Program-made: the position numbers and the translations under genes
Source of the DNA: a virus
DNA length: 48,203 bases
IMG/VR virus record: IMGVR_UViG_3300031823_000010
Span: 1-48,203 of that record
Direction: 5' to 3' (one strand)
Notes under the pieces: generated by a model
Database searches by the model: none
What the model saw: only the letters and a program-made list of their open reading frames with translations
What the model was told of the DNA's origin: nothing
Part shown: positions 8,701-15,076 of the stretch, in pieces
How the letters are laid out: each line of letters opens with the position of its first letter
How positions within the stretch are numbered: the first letter of the stretch is position 1

Positions 8701-9133
8701 ACGCTTCCATCTGCGCTTTGGGATAAAAACGTTCATCGGCATCAGTAAAGCTGACGAAGCGTGAATTGCCAAACTCCATCGTCAGGTAGATCGCGTCGAG
8801 CGCATCCTTGCGCCATGGCAGCGGTTCCCACATGATGGTGGCACCATCGGGTGCGCCATCACTGGGCGCTATTGCTAAGAGAAAAGTGTTCTGATTGCGG
8901 ACGATGCTACCTACCGCATACTGAACCTCGGCACTCCACTCCGGGACGCCATGCGTAAGGAAGTAGATGATGCCGCCAGTAGCGTACCGCAGGGCCTTGT
9001 TCAACGTCTGTCGCGTTGGGCGCTGCTCCGTGCCACCGGGAAAGGCTGCGACCATCTCTCCCTCAGTGAGTTCCGGCAGCTGCTCGTTAGCGGCCCACGG
9101 ACGCGGATAAAACTTCGGAACGGTTATGGCCAT
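5756..9133 (-). CDS. Giant tail fibre with four malectin-like domains in a glycine-rich tip
   Basis: A 1,125-residue protein starting at ATG 9133 behind GAGGGAGTTTCA. Residues 1-115 match the attachment module of the neighbouring fibre, and decapeptide repeats (YLT/FIT every 10 residues) run about 115-250. A glycine-rich tip then begins (GGGRGYGVGGGGEG). It is interrupted by a malectin-like domain at 401-549, resumes at 584-614 (GDGGGAGGGSG), is interrupted by three more at 618-772, 782-938 and 946-1092, and ends with GVHGGGGSS and FITVDW. Each malectin-like unit shows INCGG-type or related starts, the VYRSVRF type strand, RLHFCE and a closing GIEI/GCEV strand. Malectins bind glucose-type oligosaccharides, so glycan recognition is the likely job. 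Confidence 0.85.
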   Translation of the reverse strand: MAITVPKFYPRPWAANEQLPELTEGEMVAAFPGGTEQRPTRQTLNKALRYATGGIIYFLTHGVPEWSAEVQYAVGSIVRNQNTFLLAIAPSDGAPDGATIMWEPLPWRKDALDAIYLTMEFGNSRFVSFTDADERFYPKAQMEALFITPSKMALLYVTQAALEAEYITREEAISLFLTVAIADERYAIYEDTISAEVLAEVLQEYLTLADGKELYLTLDDETHLTRDRGEAIYLTSEDAKARFEAKINAAISRYRPEATYSFGVLAFDSETKMIYRSLADDNIGHPLDDEEYWTEWTPPYVVPSGAGEWAHRLTYTESGTYSLALEDLLLPEVETHGEILARFRLKAGGGRGYGVGGGGEGAEITATAVVEESMFPLMLIVGGPGQQSSINRFGNQTLQVNCGGGALETWRADEGFGGGVAHGDPGSGPIDLSHVESPAPEEVYRSVRFDDPTPLVYTFGGYTPGSYQIVRLHFCELWTEGGWPHRRFRVVVNNIMILDQFNIIEATGGVRIAYIETTLATANVQGQIVITFTPQAHPPIIAGIEILPLVTLLSVSPGSDATEEEPGLGGDQATVALGRGLMAVEKIPGAHGKFAWPGFRSGDGGGAGGGSGMPLRTINCGGDVVGAWGVDTGYQGGGGLPTSTYNIPDSVIDMSQVLRPAPMEIYQSARYITPTNTLSYNVLNFAAPFVLHVIRFHFCEHFVEVAGQRVFHIRVNLDFVLENFDIFAAAGGARIANVQTFVVQASQFGQFNIGFWGVTDAPQINGIEIFPVLPMPSGMAPINCGAALLGEPGWEDRWYTGGNVTATDAAATIDISRVVRPAPDMVYRTCRFGGGGTPTPFSYRISPPTVTPGWVYRLRLHFCECWDESGSRSFDVAVNNRWIARNFNVFERAGGQFIAYILETDVTANAEGLHIWFEAIPPNVGVDPILNGIEMEFLGLPAMTRVYGWNAGGPALADWMSDAGAIFTAGSGFDWMSGEELNMSRPNVAPRVIYDTIRFDINWTLTLPLEPNTEYVVRLHFVDDGAGGTERRIINITFNGVRVATNFSPEGIAGLRTALAVDYRARSDSNGNIVVLFETVAANATLSGCEVFTTFATGVHGGGGSSWFGGEPVGNAAEGFITVDW
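5858..6298 (-). other. Malectin-like domain 4 (coding segment)
   Basis: Residues about 946-1092 of the giant fibre. It starts YGWNAGGPALADW in place of the INCGG start and contains PRVIYDTIRF, EYVVRLHFVDDGAGG and the closing SGCEVF. It is the most diverged of the four copies and keeps the family order of strands. Confidence 0.7.
6320..6790 (-). other. Malectin-like domain 3 (coding segment)
   Basis: Residues about 782-938 of the giant fibre. Hallmarks are INCGAALL, APDMVYRTCRFGGGG, YRLRLHFCECWDESGSRSFD and ILNGIEMEF. The RLHFCE strand is shared with copies 1 and 2. Confidence 0.78.
6818..7282 (-). other. Malectin-like domain 2 (coding segment)
   Basis: Residues about 618-772 of the giant fibre. 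It begins INCGGDVVGAWG, followed by APMEIYQSARY, IRFHFCEHF, GQRVFHIRVN, ENFDIFAAAGG and NGIEIF. It sits in the second loop of the glycine-rich tip, directly after GGAGGGSGMP. Confidence 0.78.
7487..7933 (-). other. Malectin-like domain 1 (coding segment)
   Basis: Residues about 401-549 of the giant fibre. It contains NCGGGALETW, APEEVYRSVRF, IVRLHFCELW, RRFRVVVNN, DQFNIIEATGG and IAGIEI. It is inserted in the first loop of the glycine-rich tip, after the strand MFPLMLIVGGPG that aligns with MFPLTINI of the shorter fibre. Confidence 0.78.
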
Positions 9134-9842
9134 TGAAACTCCCTCTCTCATTCATGTCGACCATCAGTGCAAGGTAGCCTTCCCCAAAACCCTCAGTATT
9201 GGCTTGATGATCGAAGCCGAAGACTGGCAAGCCTCCATCCCAATAAACAAAGTCGCGCAAGTCCACGCCCGCCGGTCGCGGCAGAATATCGAAGTCGCGA
9301 ATCAGGTAGACCTCGACCGGAGTCAGGATATGGCCGACGTTTACATCAAACGTCATGTTTCTGTTGTTCTCGACGAATGCCAGGTCAGCGCCGAATAACA
9401 GGACGAGTGACTGCGCGATCTCGGGTGTATAGCCGTGAGAATGATTGCGCAAGATCTCGGCGTGGATAACCATGCGTTGCATCTCGTAAAGGTGTTCCAG
9501 GTCGATCTCGCTCTCACCTTCCTCGCGCCAGCGCCCGCCGATAACATCCGGCGCACTCTCGTCCCATAGGGGCAATGCATATTGCTGCCCTTCAAAGCCA
9601 ACGAAGATAAAAAGCGTTTGCTCACTGTAGACGATCGGCGCACCAACGATCTCGGCGATCTTGTACAACGCATCGCCTCGCGCAAACGCAATGTCGCGCC
9701 ACAACAACATGCGCTGACCCGCATCGAGGATGGGCTGTATCTGCCGCAGGACCGCCGTCAGAAAGGCGCGATAATTCTGCTGGTCGCGATGCCGCGATGT
9801 AATCCTGGCTAGTGACTCCGCGACGATATCATTCGGTTCCAT
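9087..9842 (-). CDS. Baseplate protein, DUF2612 family
   Basis: The 251-residue protein has the DUF2612 arrangement: an N-terminal helical part, GDALYKIAEIVGAP, and ILPRPAGVDLRDFVYWD near the C-terminus. Family members are Mu gp48-like baseplate or tail proteins encoded between the J-like protein and the fibres, exactly as here. Its 3' end overlaps the start of the giant fibre by 47 bp. It probably forms part of the wedge that anchors the fibres. Confidence 0.75.
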   Translation of the reverse strand: MEPNDIVAESLARITSRHRDQQNYRAFLTAVLRQIQPILDAGQRMLLWRDIAFARGDALYKIAEIVGAPIVYSEQTLFIFVGFEGQQYALPLWDESAPDVIGGRWREEGESEIDLEHLYEMQRMVIHAEILRNHSHGYTPEIAQSLVLLFGADLAFVENNRNMTFDVNVGHILTPVEVYLIRDFDILPRPAGVDLRDFVYWDGGLPVFGFDHQANTEGFGEGYLALMVDMNERGSFNGHNRSEVLSASVGR

Positions 9843-9847
9843 TCTTC

Positions 9848-11008
9848 CTACACTCCAACAACTTCGATTTGGCTGGCATCGGTCACAGCTATTCCGTTGA
9901 ACGGGACTTCGATGAAATCACGATGTTGAATATCTTCGGGACTAGTACCCATGAGCACACCGAATATAGCGAAAGTAGTGCCAGCTGCATTGATGGGGAT
10001 ATAGAGGCGTGAACGGACTACGGGCTCACCGATGCCGCTGTTTATCCGCATCCACTCGACGATGTTGTTCTGGATTACCGTGATGGTGTGATGCTCCCAT
10101 CCGTAAAGCACGCGCACTTCAACGCGAATCCAGATAGGTACGATCGGTGGACGCATGAAGGTGACGTAGTGCTGAAATCCGAACTCATCAAAGACCGGCA
10201 CGGTCACGTTGCCATATTGCCCGCTGCCGACTGGCTCACGCAGAAAGATTGCATCAGCGATCGCGTTATCCGCGCCACCCTGCACAATGACAGAGAAGCT
10301 ATGCGGCGGCAGACCAAAGGCATTGGTGACGTCGGTCTTGTTTTCGTAAGTCTGCACCTGTACCACATTCGGCAAGTTGGCGACCGCGCCTTTGATGCCT
10401 TCGAGAATCGATTGTGATGGCGTAGTTACAGAGAACGCTCGACGCAGGCGCAAAGCGTAGTCAGTTTCGCGATCGCGACCGATCAGGGCATCATGCGGGT
10501 TGGTCACGCTGCGCACGCTGAAGATCGGCATCATCATTCGCGTGATGGTATTAGCTGGTGCAGCAATCGCGCCTACGTCAGCAGCCAATACGCCTACCGA
10601 CCCTGTGCCGTTGGCCGCGATCGTGCAATCTTCGAGCGTGTAAAACAGCGTGTTATTTACGGTGCAACGCAGATTGCTGTTACGGGGAACGACCGCGCCC
10701 ACGTTGCCGGTAAAGACTACCGACGAAGCTGATTGCGTTCCATTGATGATGCGGATGCCGTTGTACTCCACGATACGGGCGAGCGTGACGCCTGAAGCGG
10801 TCGACGGAAAACCGGAATCATAGACCGCTTGCATCATTTGTCCTAACTGATCGATCGCATTCGAGAATGTACCGAGCAGTTGCCCGTCCTTGGTCGCGGG
10901 GTCGAGGTTGGCTTCAGGGTAGATTCTGAGAACATCCAGGCGCATCGTTTCAAGGATGGTGAAGAGATCGTCGCGTTCAAAGCCTCGGTCGATTAGCTGT
11001 GTGCTCAT
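9848..11008 (-). CDS. Baseplate J-like protein (wedge)
   Basis: The 386-residue protein follows the J/gp47 pattern: an N-terminal helix bundle, the central segment GAIAAPANTI near TNPHDALIGRDRETDYALRLR, then PNVVQVQTYENKTD and an alpha/beta C-terminal part. P2 J, Mu gp47 and T4 gp6 homologues form the wedge ring around the hub. Its start overlaps the gp46-like gene by four bases, which suggests translational coupling within the baseplate block. Confidence 0.88.
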   Translation of the reverse strand: MSTQLIDRGFERDDLFTILETMRLDVLRIYPEANLDPATKDGQLLGTFSNAIDQLGQMMQAVYDSGFPSTASGVTLARIVEYNGIRIINGTQSASSVVFTGNVGAVVPRNSNLRCTVNNTLFYTLEDCTIAANGTGSVGVLAADVGAIAAPANTITRMMMPIFSVRSVTNPHDALIGRDRETDYALRLRRAFSVTTPSQSILEGIKGAVANLPNVVQVQTYENKTDVTNAFGLPPHSFSVIVQGGADNAIADAIFLREPVGSGQYGNVTVPVFDEFGFQHYVTFMRPPIVPIWIRVEVRVLYGWEHHTITVIQNNIVEWMRINSGIGEPVVRSRLYIPINAAGTTFAIFGVLMGTSPEDIQHRDFIEVPFNGIAVTDASQIEVVGV

Positions 11009-11385
11009 GCTCGCCGTCCTGTGGGTAGTATCTGGATGAAATGGACGATGAAATCGTCACTGTATTCGGTCGTGACGTTGAGCGTCATATCCACGGTGAA
11101 CGTCCTATGGTCGAACGTCATTTGCAGATTGTTGATCGCTACGACGCCTTCGGTATCACGCACGCAGCGGCGCACTTCAGCTTCGAGCAGAGTAGTCGCT
11201 GGCGGCATCGAGCCCAGGATGGCTGGCCAGTTTACCCCTGCCGTGATATCCAAAAACCATTCACTCAGCCATAGCAACAGGCGGTTTTCCAGCAACAATG
11301 CGATGGCCGCATTCTCGGTCAGGTAGTCGGCCAGGCTGTGGCCGAATACGAAATCGCCGTTCTCGTCTTCACGCCGCATGATCAT
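11005..11385 (-). CDS. Baseplate protein, gp46/gp25-like
   Basis: The 126-residue protein resembles the small Mu gp46, T4 gp25 and P2 W wedge proteins. Visible features are GHSLADYLTENAAIALLLENRL, then EAEVRRCVRDTEGVVAINNL in the C-terminal half, where the gp25 fold carries its conserved strand-turn. It lies between spike and J genes, the standard position. ATG 11385 overlaps the spike stop (ATGA), and its own end overlaps the J start. Confidence 0.75.
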   Translation of the reverse strand: MIMRREDENGDFVFGHSLADYLTENAAIALLLENRLLLWLSEWFLDITAGVNWPAILGSMPPATTLLEAEVRRCVRDTEGVVAINNLQMTFDHRTFTVDMTLNVTTEYSDDFIVHFIQILPTGRRA

Positions 11386-12119
11386 AGTGGTGGTCCCGTA
11401 TTGCTTGGTCCCGACTCCACGCCGGGATGCGTGTGATGTTGCAAGCTAATCGCGCCCGCCGTCATATCGCCGTCACTGCGCACGCTTCCAGTTACGACCA
11501 GGCTGCCGTCGACTTTCACGGTCGACGCCTTAAGCGTGATCTGGCCTTGTTGCATTTCGATGTGGTCGTCGCCCTGGTCAAGATGAATTTGCCCGTTGTC
11601 GTGGATGCGGATGCGGGTCCGGCCGTCAGCGGTACGCAACTCGACTTCATTCACGTTGTAGTCCGTGAGATGATGTGGCCGCGATCGTACGCCGACCAGG
11701 GCAAATGCGTCGGAAAGCGAATGCTTGCGAAGGTCGGCCTGTTCACTGCTGTTGCCTTGTTCGTACCAGTTGTCGAAAGAGCGTTCGGAAAAAAACACTA
11801 AGCACTCATCACCGCTCACGATGGGAAACGTCAGCGCGAAGCCTTTGCCCGACAGAAAGATCACAGGCACATCCACCAGGGGCGCGACGTCGACCCACTC
11901 GGCGGCCTGATTGTCGGGGAAGACGATCTTCTTGATAGCGAGTTGCACCCTGACGGTCTGCTCATCGGGGTCGAAGCTATCGATGATGCCAGGGCAGCAT
12001 GTATGGATGTTGCTAAGCGCGGAATCGATCAAAGCCCGCTGCGCGACCAGCTGCTCGTCATCCTCGCCGCAGAGCTGCGCGTCGCGGTTCAACTGCCATT
12101 GTGTGTTCGCGTCGATCAT
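11382..12119 (-). CDS. Baseplate spike protein, gpV/Gp138-like
   Basis: The 245-residue protein begins at ATG 12119 in an ATGA overlap with the hub gene; the longer reading frame to 12197 lies inside that gene. An OB-type N-terminal domain (CPGIIDSFDPDEQTVRVQLA) is followed by a repeat-rich beta region (DNGQIHLDQGDDHIEMQQG) and the C-terminal HHTHPGV, a histidine motif that binds metal at the tip of P2 gpV-type spikes. As in P2 and Mu, the trimer should form the membrane-piercing needle under the tail tube. Confidence 0.85.
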   Translation of the reverse strand: MIDANTQWQLNRDAQLCGEDDEQLVAQRALIDSALSNIHTCCPGIIDSFDPDEQTVRVQLAIKKIVFPDNQAAEWVDVAPLVDVPVIFLSGKGFALTFPIVSGDECLVFFSERSFDNWYEQGNSSEQADLRKHSLSDAFALVGVRSRPHHLTDYNVNEVELRTADGRTRIRIHDNGQIHLDQGDDHIEMQQGQITLKASTVKVDGSLVVTGSVRSDGDMTAGAISLQHHTHPGVESGPSNTGPPL

Positions 12120-13078
12120 GCGCTTTGCCCGCCTATCGGTACTGCCGCAGTCGTATTGCTGGAAGTCGTTGGCAAGGGTTGCCCCAGGCCGACGCAAAGC
12201 ACTTCAGTAAACCAGTCGTTTCCGTGCGTATCTCCCATGTGGCGCACCTTGAAAACTTTGTAGATGCCGTCCTTGTTCAAATTGACAATCGGCGGTTGCG
12301 GCTGACCCTGAGCGGCACTCTGTCGTCGACCGCGATTGATACGCGCCCGTATTGCCGAGTTATCGAGCTTGACGGCGCTGTTGACCGAGATATCGGGATT
12401 GAGCAGACACTTAGCCGTGATGCCCTTGCTGGTGCGTTCAGCCGCTTCGAGCAAACCCGTCTCAGCCGTCAATACCGTGGCGCTGTTCGGATTCAGCATG
12501 CTATCGGCGCGAACCATCTGTAATGCCCCATTCTGAATCGACCAGTTACAACCGTTAGTGCGGGCGATCTCATCGAGGGTTTCGTGCGCCATCTTCGAAT
12601 AGGTACGCCCGCGCAGACTGCCGGACGGGTTCAGTTGCAGTGGTCCTTTTTTCACGTTCGGCAATTGCTCGCGGCAATAGTCGACGACCGCTTCATCCGT
12701 CGAGCCCGCCGCAAAGGTATGGTTGATGAAGGTGTTGCGAAACGCCTGGTCGCCATCACCGCAGACCAATTCAGTAATCCAGTCGGTCTTGTCGGCGTAG
12801 TTCGCGACGAACTGCGTATTGCCAGAGAACAACAGTCTGACTCCACCTTCATAGCCCGCGTTGAAGATCACGTCGGTATACTCGTCCTGAATCAGCGCGG
12901 CATGGTTCGGCGTCAGGTTGAAGATCTGAAACTTCGCCTGGTTCGGTTCTTTCTGTAGCGACTTGCTGATCTCGAACGCCACGCGCAATCCGGCCTTGGT
13001 CAAGTTGTCGACGGTAAGGCCGCGCCCGCGGGTGCCGGTGATCAGTTGATAGCGACGAAACCATTGCAGCTGTGTCAT
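12116..13078 (-). CDS. Baseplate hub protein (gp27/gpD-like)
   Basis: The 320-residue protein has strand-rich N-terminal text (GLRVAFEISKSLQKEPNQAK, FQIFNLTPNHAAL) and a C-terminal part IYKVFKVRHMGDTHGNDWFT typical of phage hub proteins in simple contractile tails. Its gene sits directly upstream of the spike and the two overlap by ATGA. The hub links the tail tube to the spike. The Pro/Gln linker SAAQGQPQPP lies before the last domain. The assignment is by gene order and pattern. Confidence 0.75.
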   Translation of the reverse strand: MTQLQWFRRYQLITGTRGRGLTVDNLTKAGLRVAFEISKSLQKEPNQAKFQIFNLTPNHAALIQDEYTDVIFNAGYEGGVRLLFSGNTQFVANYADKTDWITELVCGDGDQAFRNTFINHTFAAGSTDEAVVDYCREQLPNVKKGPLQLNPSGSLRGRTYSKMAHETLDEIARTNGCNWSIQNGALQMVRADSMLNPNSATVLTAETGLLEAAERTSKGITAKCLLNPDISVNSAVKLDNSAIRARINRGRRQSAAQGQPQPPIVNLNKDGIYKVFKVRHMGDTHGNDWFTEVLCVGLGQPLPTTSSNTTAAVPIGGQSA

Positions 13079-13083
13079 TGGCT

Positions 13084-14118
13084 CTATCCCATTCGTTCAG
13101 AGAGTGTGGCGATGGTGGCTTCGAGTGCAGCAACCCTCGCTTCCAGCGCATCGACATATTGCTTGGTGGCTGCGTGTAGCGGCAACGTTGGGTCGGCGGC
13201 CAAAAGCAATGTCGCACCGGGAGTGAAGCTGACCGTGCAGTTAGAAAAGATGAATCCAGTGTCATTGAAGCGAGAGCGAAGAACCGTGTTGAATCCATCA
13301 ACGATAAGCGTCTGTTCACGGAATCGCATCTCGTTCGTTGCCATGAAGCTGCCCGCCATGACTGCGGCGATGTTTATCACGCCAGTACCGGTTATTTGGC
13401 CGGGAGCCGTCACGCTCAGGTTGCCAGTTATATCCGGGCCGCCGCCCGCTCTCAGGACAGTATCGGGATCGAGCGACTCACCCCAGCCCTCGCCTGTCGA
13501 GACAGGTATGCCTGCCGGGGGCGCGGGAGGACTAGAGGGCAACGCGATCTCGGCCACCTCCGCTCCGCCGAGATTGTAAAAGCGTAGAGTGTGATCATCG
13601 ATATCAGTGGCGGTGAATGCTTTGGCTTGAAGTTTTCCGAGATAGTCGGTTGGTGGTGCCATGCGCGTAACCCCCCGTGTATTGATCTGAATGACTCCAA
13701 GCTCACCCTCTGCGGTTACCGATTCCCAGGTGCAGCCGATCGCGAGCACGCCGTCGCGGGCGGGCATCCCCGAATAGAGCGCGACATAGACGGGCTCTCC
13801 TGGCATCACGTCACACGGCGCGATAGCTTTCATGCGGTCGTAGCGTGAAACGCAGACCGCATCGTTCGGACAATAGAACGGTCCTTGTGGAACCCAGTTC
13901 GCCGTGTCCATGAGATTTTCTTCGGTGATCTGCAAAGCGAAACCGAAGATGCGATCTGTCTCTTTCATCGGTGGCGTACATCCGTTATTCGGCGCATCGG
14001 TTACGCCCGCACCGAAGCGCAGCCTGAGATTGCTGCGATTGATACGGGTGAGGCGCTGCGGTTTCTCATTCCCGAAGTCGACGACGCGACCTTGTTGCGA
14101 ACTGATGAACGCGATCAT
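13084..14118 (-). CDS. Tail/baseplate protein with capsid-cement-like N-terminus
   Basis: Residues 28-160 of this 344-residue protein align with the capsid cement protein at 23355-23948: RFGAGVTDAP against [17 protein letters not shown] against RVIGFAK, CPNDAVCVSRYDRM against [14 protein letters not shown], and GCTWESVTAEGELGVIQI against [18 protein letters not shown]. The C-terminal half is fibre-like, with PTLPLHAATKQYVDALEARV and a short coiled coil. It sits between the plug and hub genes, so it is a tail component. Which site it occupies is unknown; a tail decoration or short fibre is the best guess. Confidence 0.7.
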   Translation of the reverse strand: MIAFISSQQGRVVDFGNEKPQRLTRINRSNLRLRFGAGVTDAPNNGCTPPMKETDRIFGFALQITEENLMDTANWVPQGPFYCPNDAVCVSRYDRMKAIAPCDVMPGEPVYVALYSGMPARDGVLAIGCTWESVTAEGELGVIQINTRGVTRMAPPTDYLGKLQAKAFTATDIDDHTLRFYNLGGAEVAEIALPSSPPAPPAGIPVSTGEGWGESLDPDTVLRAGGGPDITGNLSVTAPGQITGTGVINIAAVMAGSFMATNEMRFREQTLIVDGFNTVLRSRFNDTGFIFSNCTVSFTPGATLLLAADPTLPLHAATKQYVDALEARVAALEATIATLSERMG

Positions 14119-14432
14119 GACCTAACCCATTCCTGCGGCGAGTAGTAAAACACGATAACTCGTGAGCCTAAGTCGTTCGGCCCTGCGTCGAGATCAGCAC
14201 CACTGGTATCGGCGGCGATTATTGTGCCGATGCCCATATTCATTGGTGCCAGTAAGTCCAGTCCAATCAGAATCGGGATTTGATAGCAGATAATTTCATC
14301 CGTCGTCGCGTCGGTGAGATCGAAGTGCCATACTCCGCTTGCATCATTGAACAGGCTGCGAAAGCGAAACAGGTAATCACCTAGCTGACAGGTGAAGATC
14401 TCTTTCTCGGACGTGAACGGAATGATCACCAT
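14115..14432 (-). CDS. Baseplate plug-like protein (Pam3 gp18 type)
   Basis: This 105-residue beta-rich protein reads FTCQLGDYLFRFRSLFND, GVWHFDLTDATTDEIICYQIP, then GIGTIIAADTSGADLDAG and VIVFYYSP. This matches the small baseplate plug family known from cyanophage Pam3 and relatives, which sits between the Dit-like and hub genes. It overlaps the following gene by four bases. It probably seals the tube end at the baseplate before contraction. Confidence 0.65.
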   Translation of the reverse strand: MVIIPFTSEKEIFTCQLGDYLFRFRSLFNDASGVWHFDLTDATTDEIICYQIPILIGLDLLAPMNMGIGTIIAADTSGADLDAGPNDLGSRVIVFYYSPQEWVRS

Positions 14433-14437
14433 AATTC

Positions 14438-15076
14438 TTATCTCCTGCGCATCCAGGCGGGTAACTTGCCCTCCAAAATCGATTCGAGGTCGCTCTTCGT
14501 TTTTTCCGAGTTAGCCTCTTGCTGGTCGGTCGGCTCAGCTGGTTGTTGCTGGCCGCTGTTCTTTGTCGGCGATGCGCTGCGGCGCGGCGGTCCCTCGATC
14601 GCGACATAGGTTGTCGTCTGCGTGCTGACAATCACGATCTGGCGAAAGCTCATATTGAAACGACCGAGCAATGGCGTTGTTTTGTCACGCATCACCGTGA
14701 TCTCGGTCATTACCATGTCCTCATAAGTTTTGACCGACGTGATGATCTCGAAGGGTTGCAGCTTATTTTCGGCGAGACGATTCTCCAGATCGGCGAGACG
14801 CTGATAGGCATAATTCGACCGACCTGACGGTGAATCGTAGCCACTAGCCGCGTTGGGCATTCTCACATCGGCAACGCTCGCCACCAGCGCCAGCGTCGCG
14901 CCCTCTACCCAACAGTGATCGGAGATGGTGACGCCCTTCTCGGTAGGGTTCTCTGTCACCTGAAGACGCTGTCCGTGCTGCTCTGAGATCACCGCATCGA
15001 ACTGCAACGCGAGGCCCTGCGCATCGAGCGTAGCTCGCGTGTTCTGGCGCATCGTTACGGTATCAGTCAACGCCAT
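14438..15076 (-). CDS. Dit-like distal tail protein
   Basis: The 212-residue protein directly follows the tape measure gene, the usual place of Dit-like N-terminal-domain proteins. It has a beta-rich core with SDHCWVEGATLALVASVADV and PFEIITSVKTYEDMVMTEIT, the latter typical of the family. A low-complexity Gln/Glu/Ser linker (about 165-195) precedes a basic end, AWMRRR. Its first ATG overlaps the tape measure stop by one base. It likely nucleates the baseplate ring around the tape measure tip. Confidence 0.68.
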   Translation of the reverse strand: MALTDTVTMRQNTRATLDAQGLALQFDAVISEQHGQRLQVTENPTEKGVTISDHCWVEGATLALVASVADVRMPNAASGYDSPSGRSNYAYQRLADLENRLAENKLQPFEIITSVKTYEDMVMTEITVMRDKTTPLLGRFNMSFRQIVIVSTQTTTYVAIEGPPRRSASPTKNSGQQQPAEPTDQQEANSEKTKSDLESILEGKLPAWMRRR

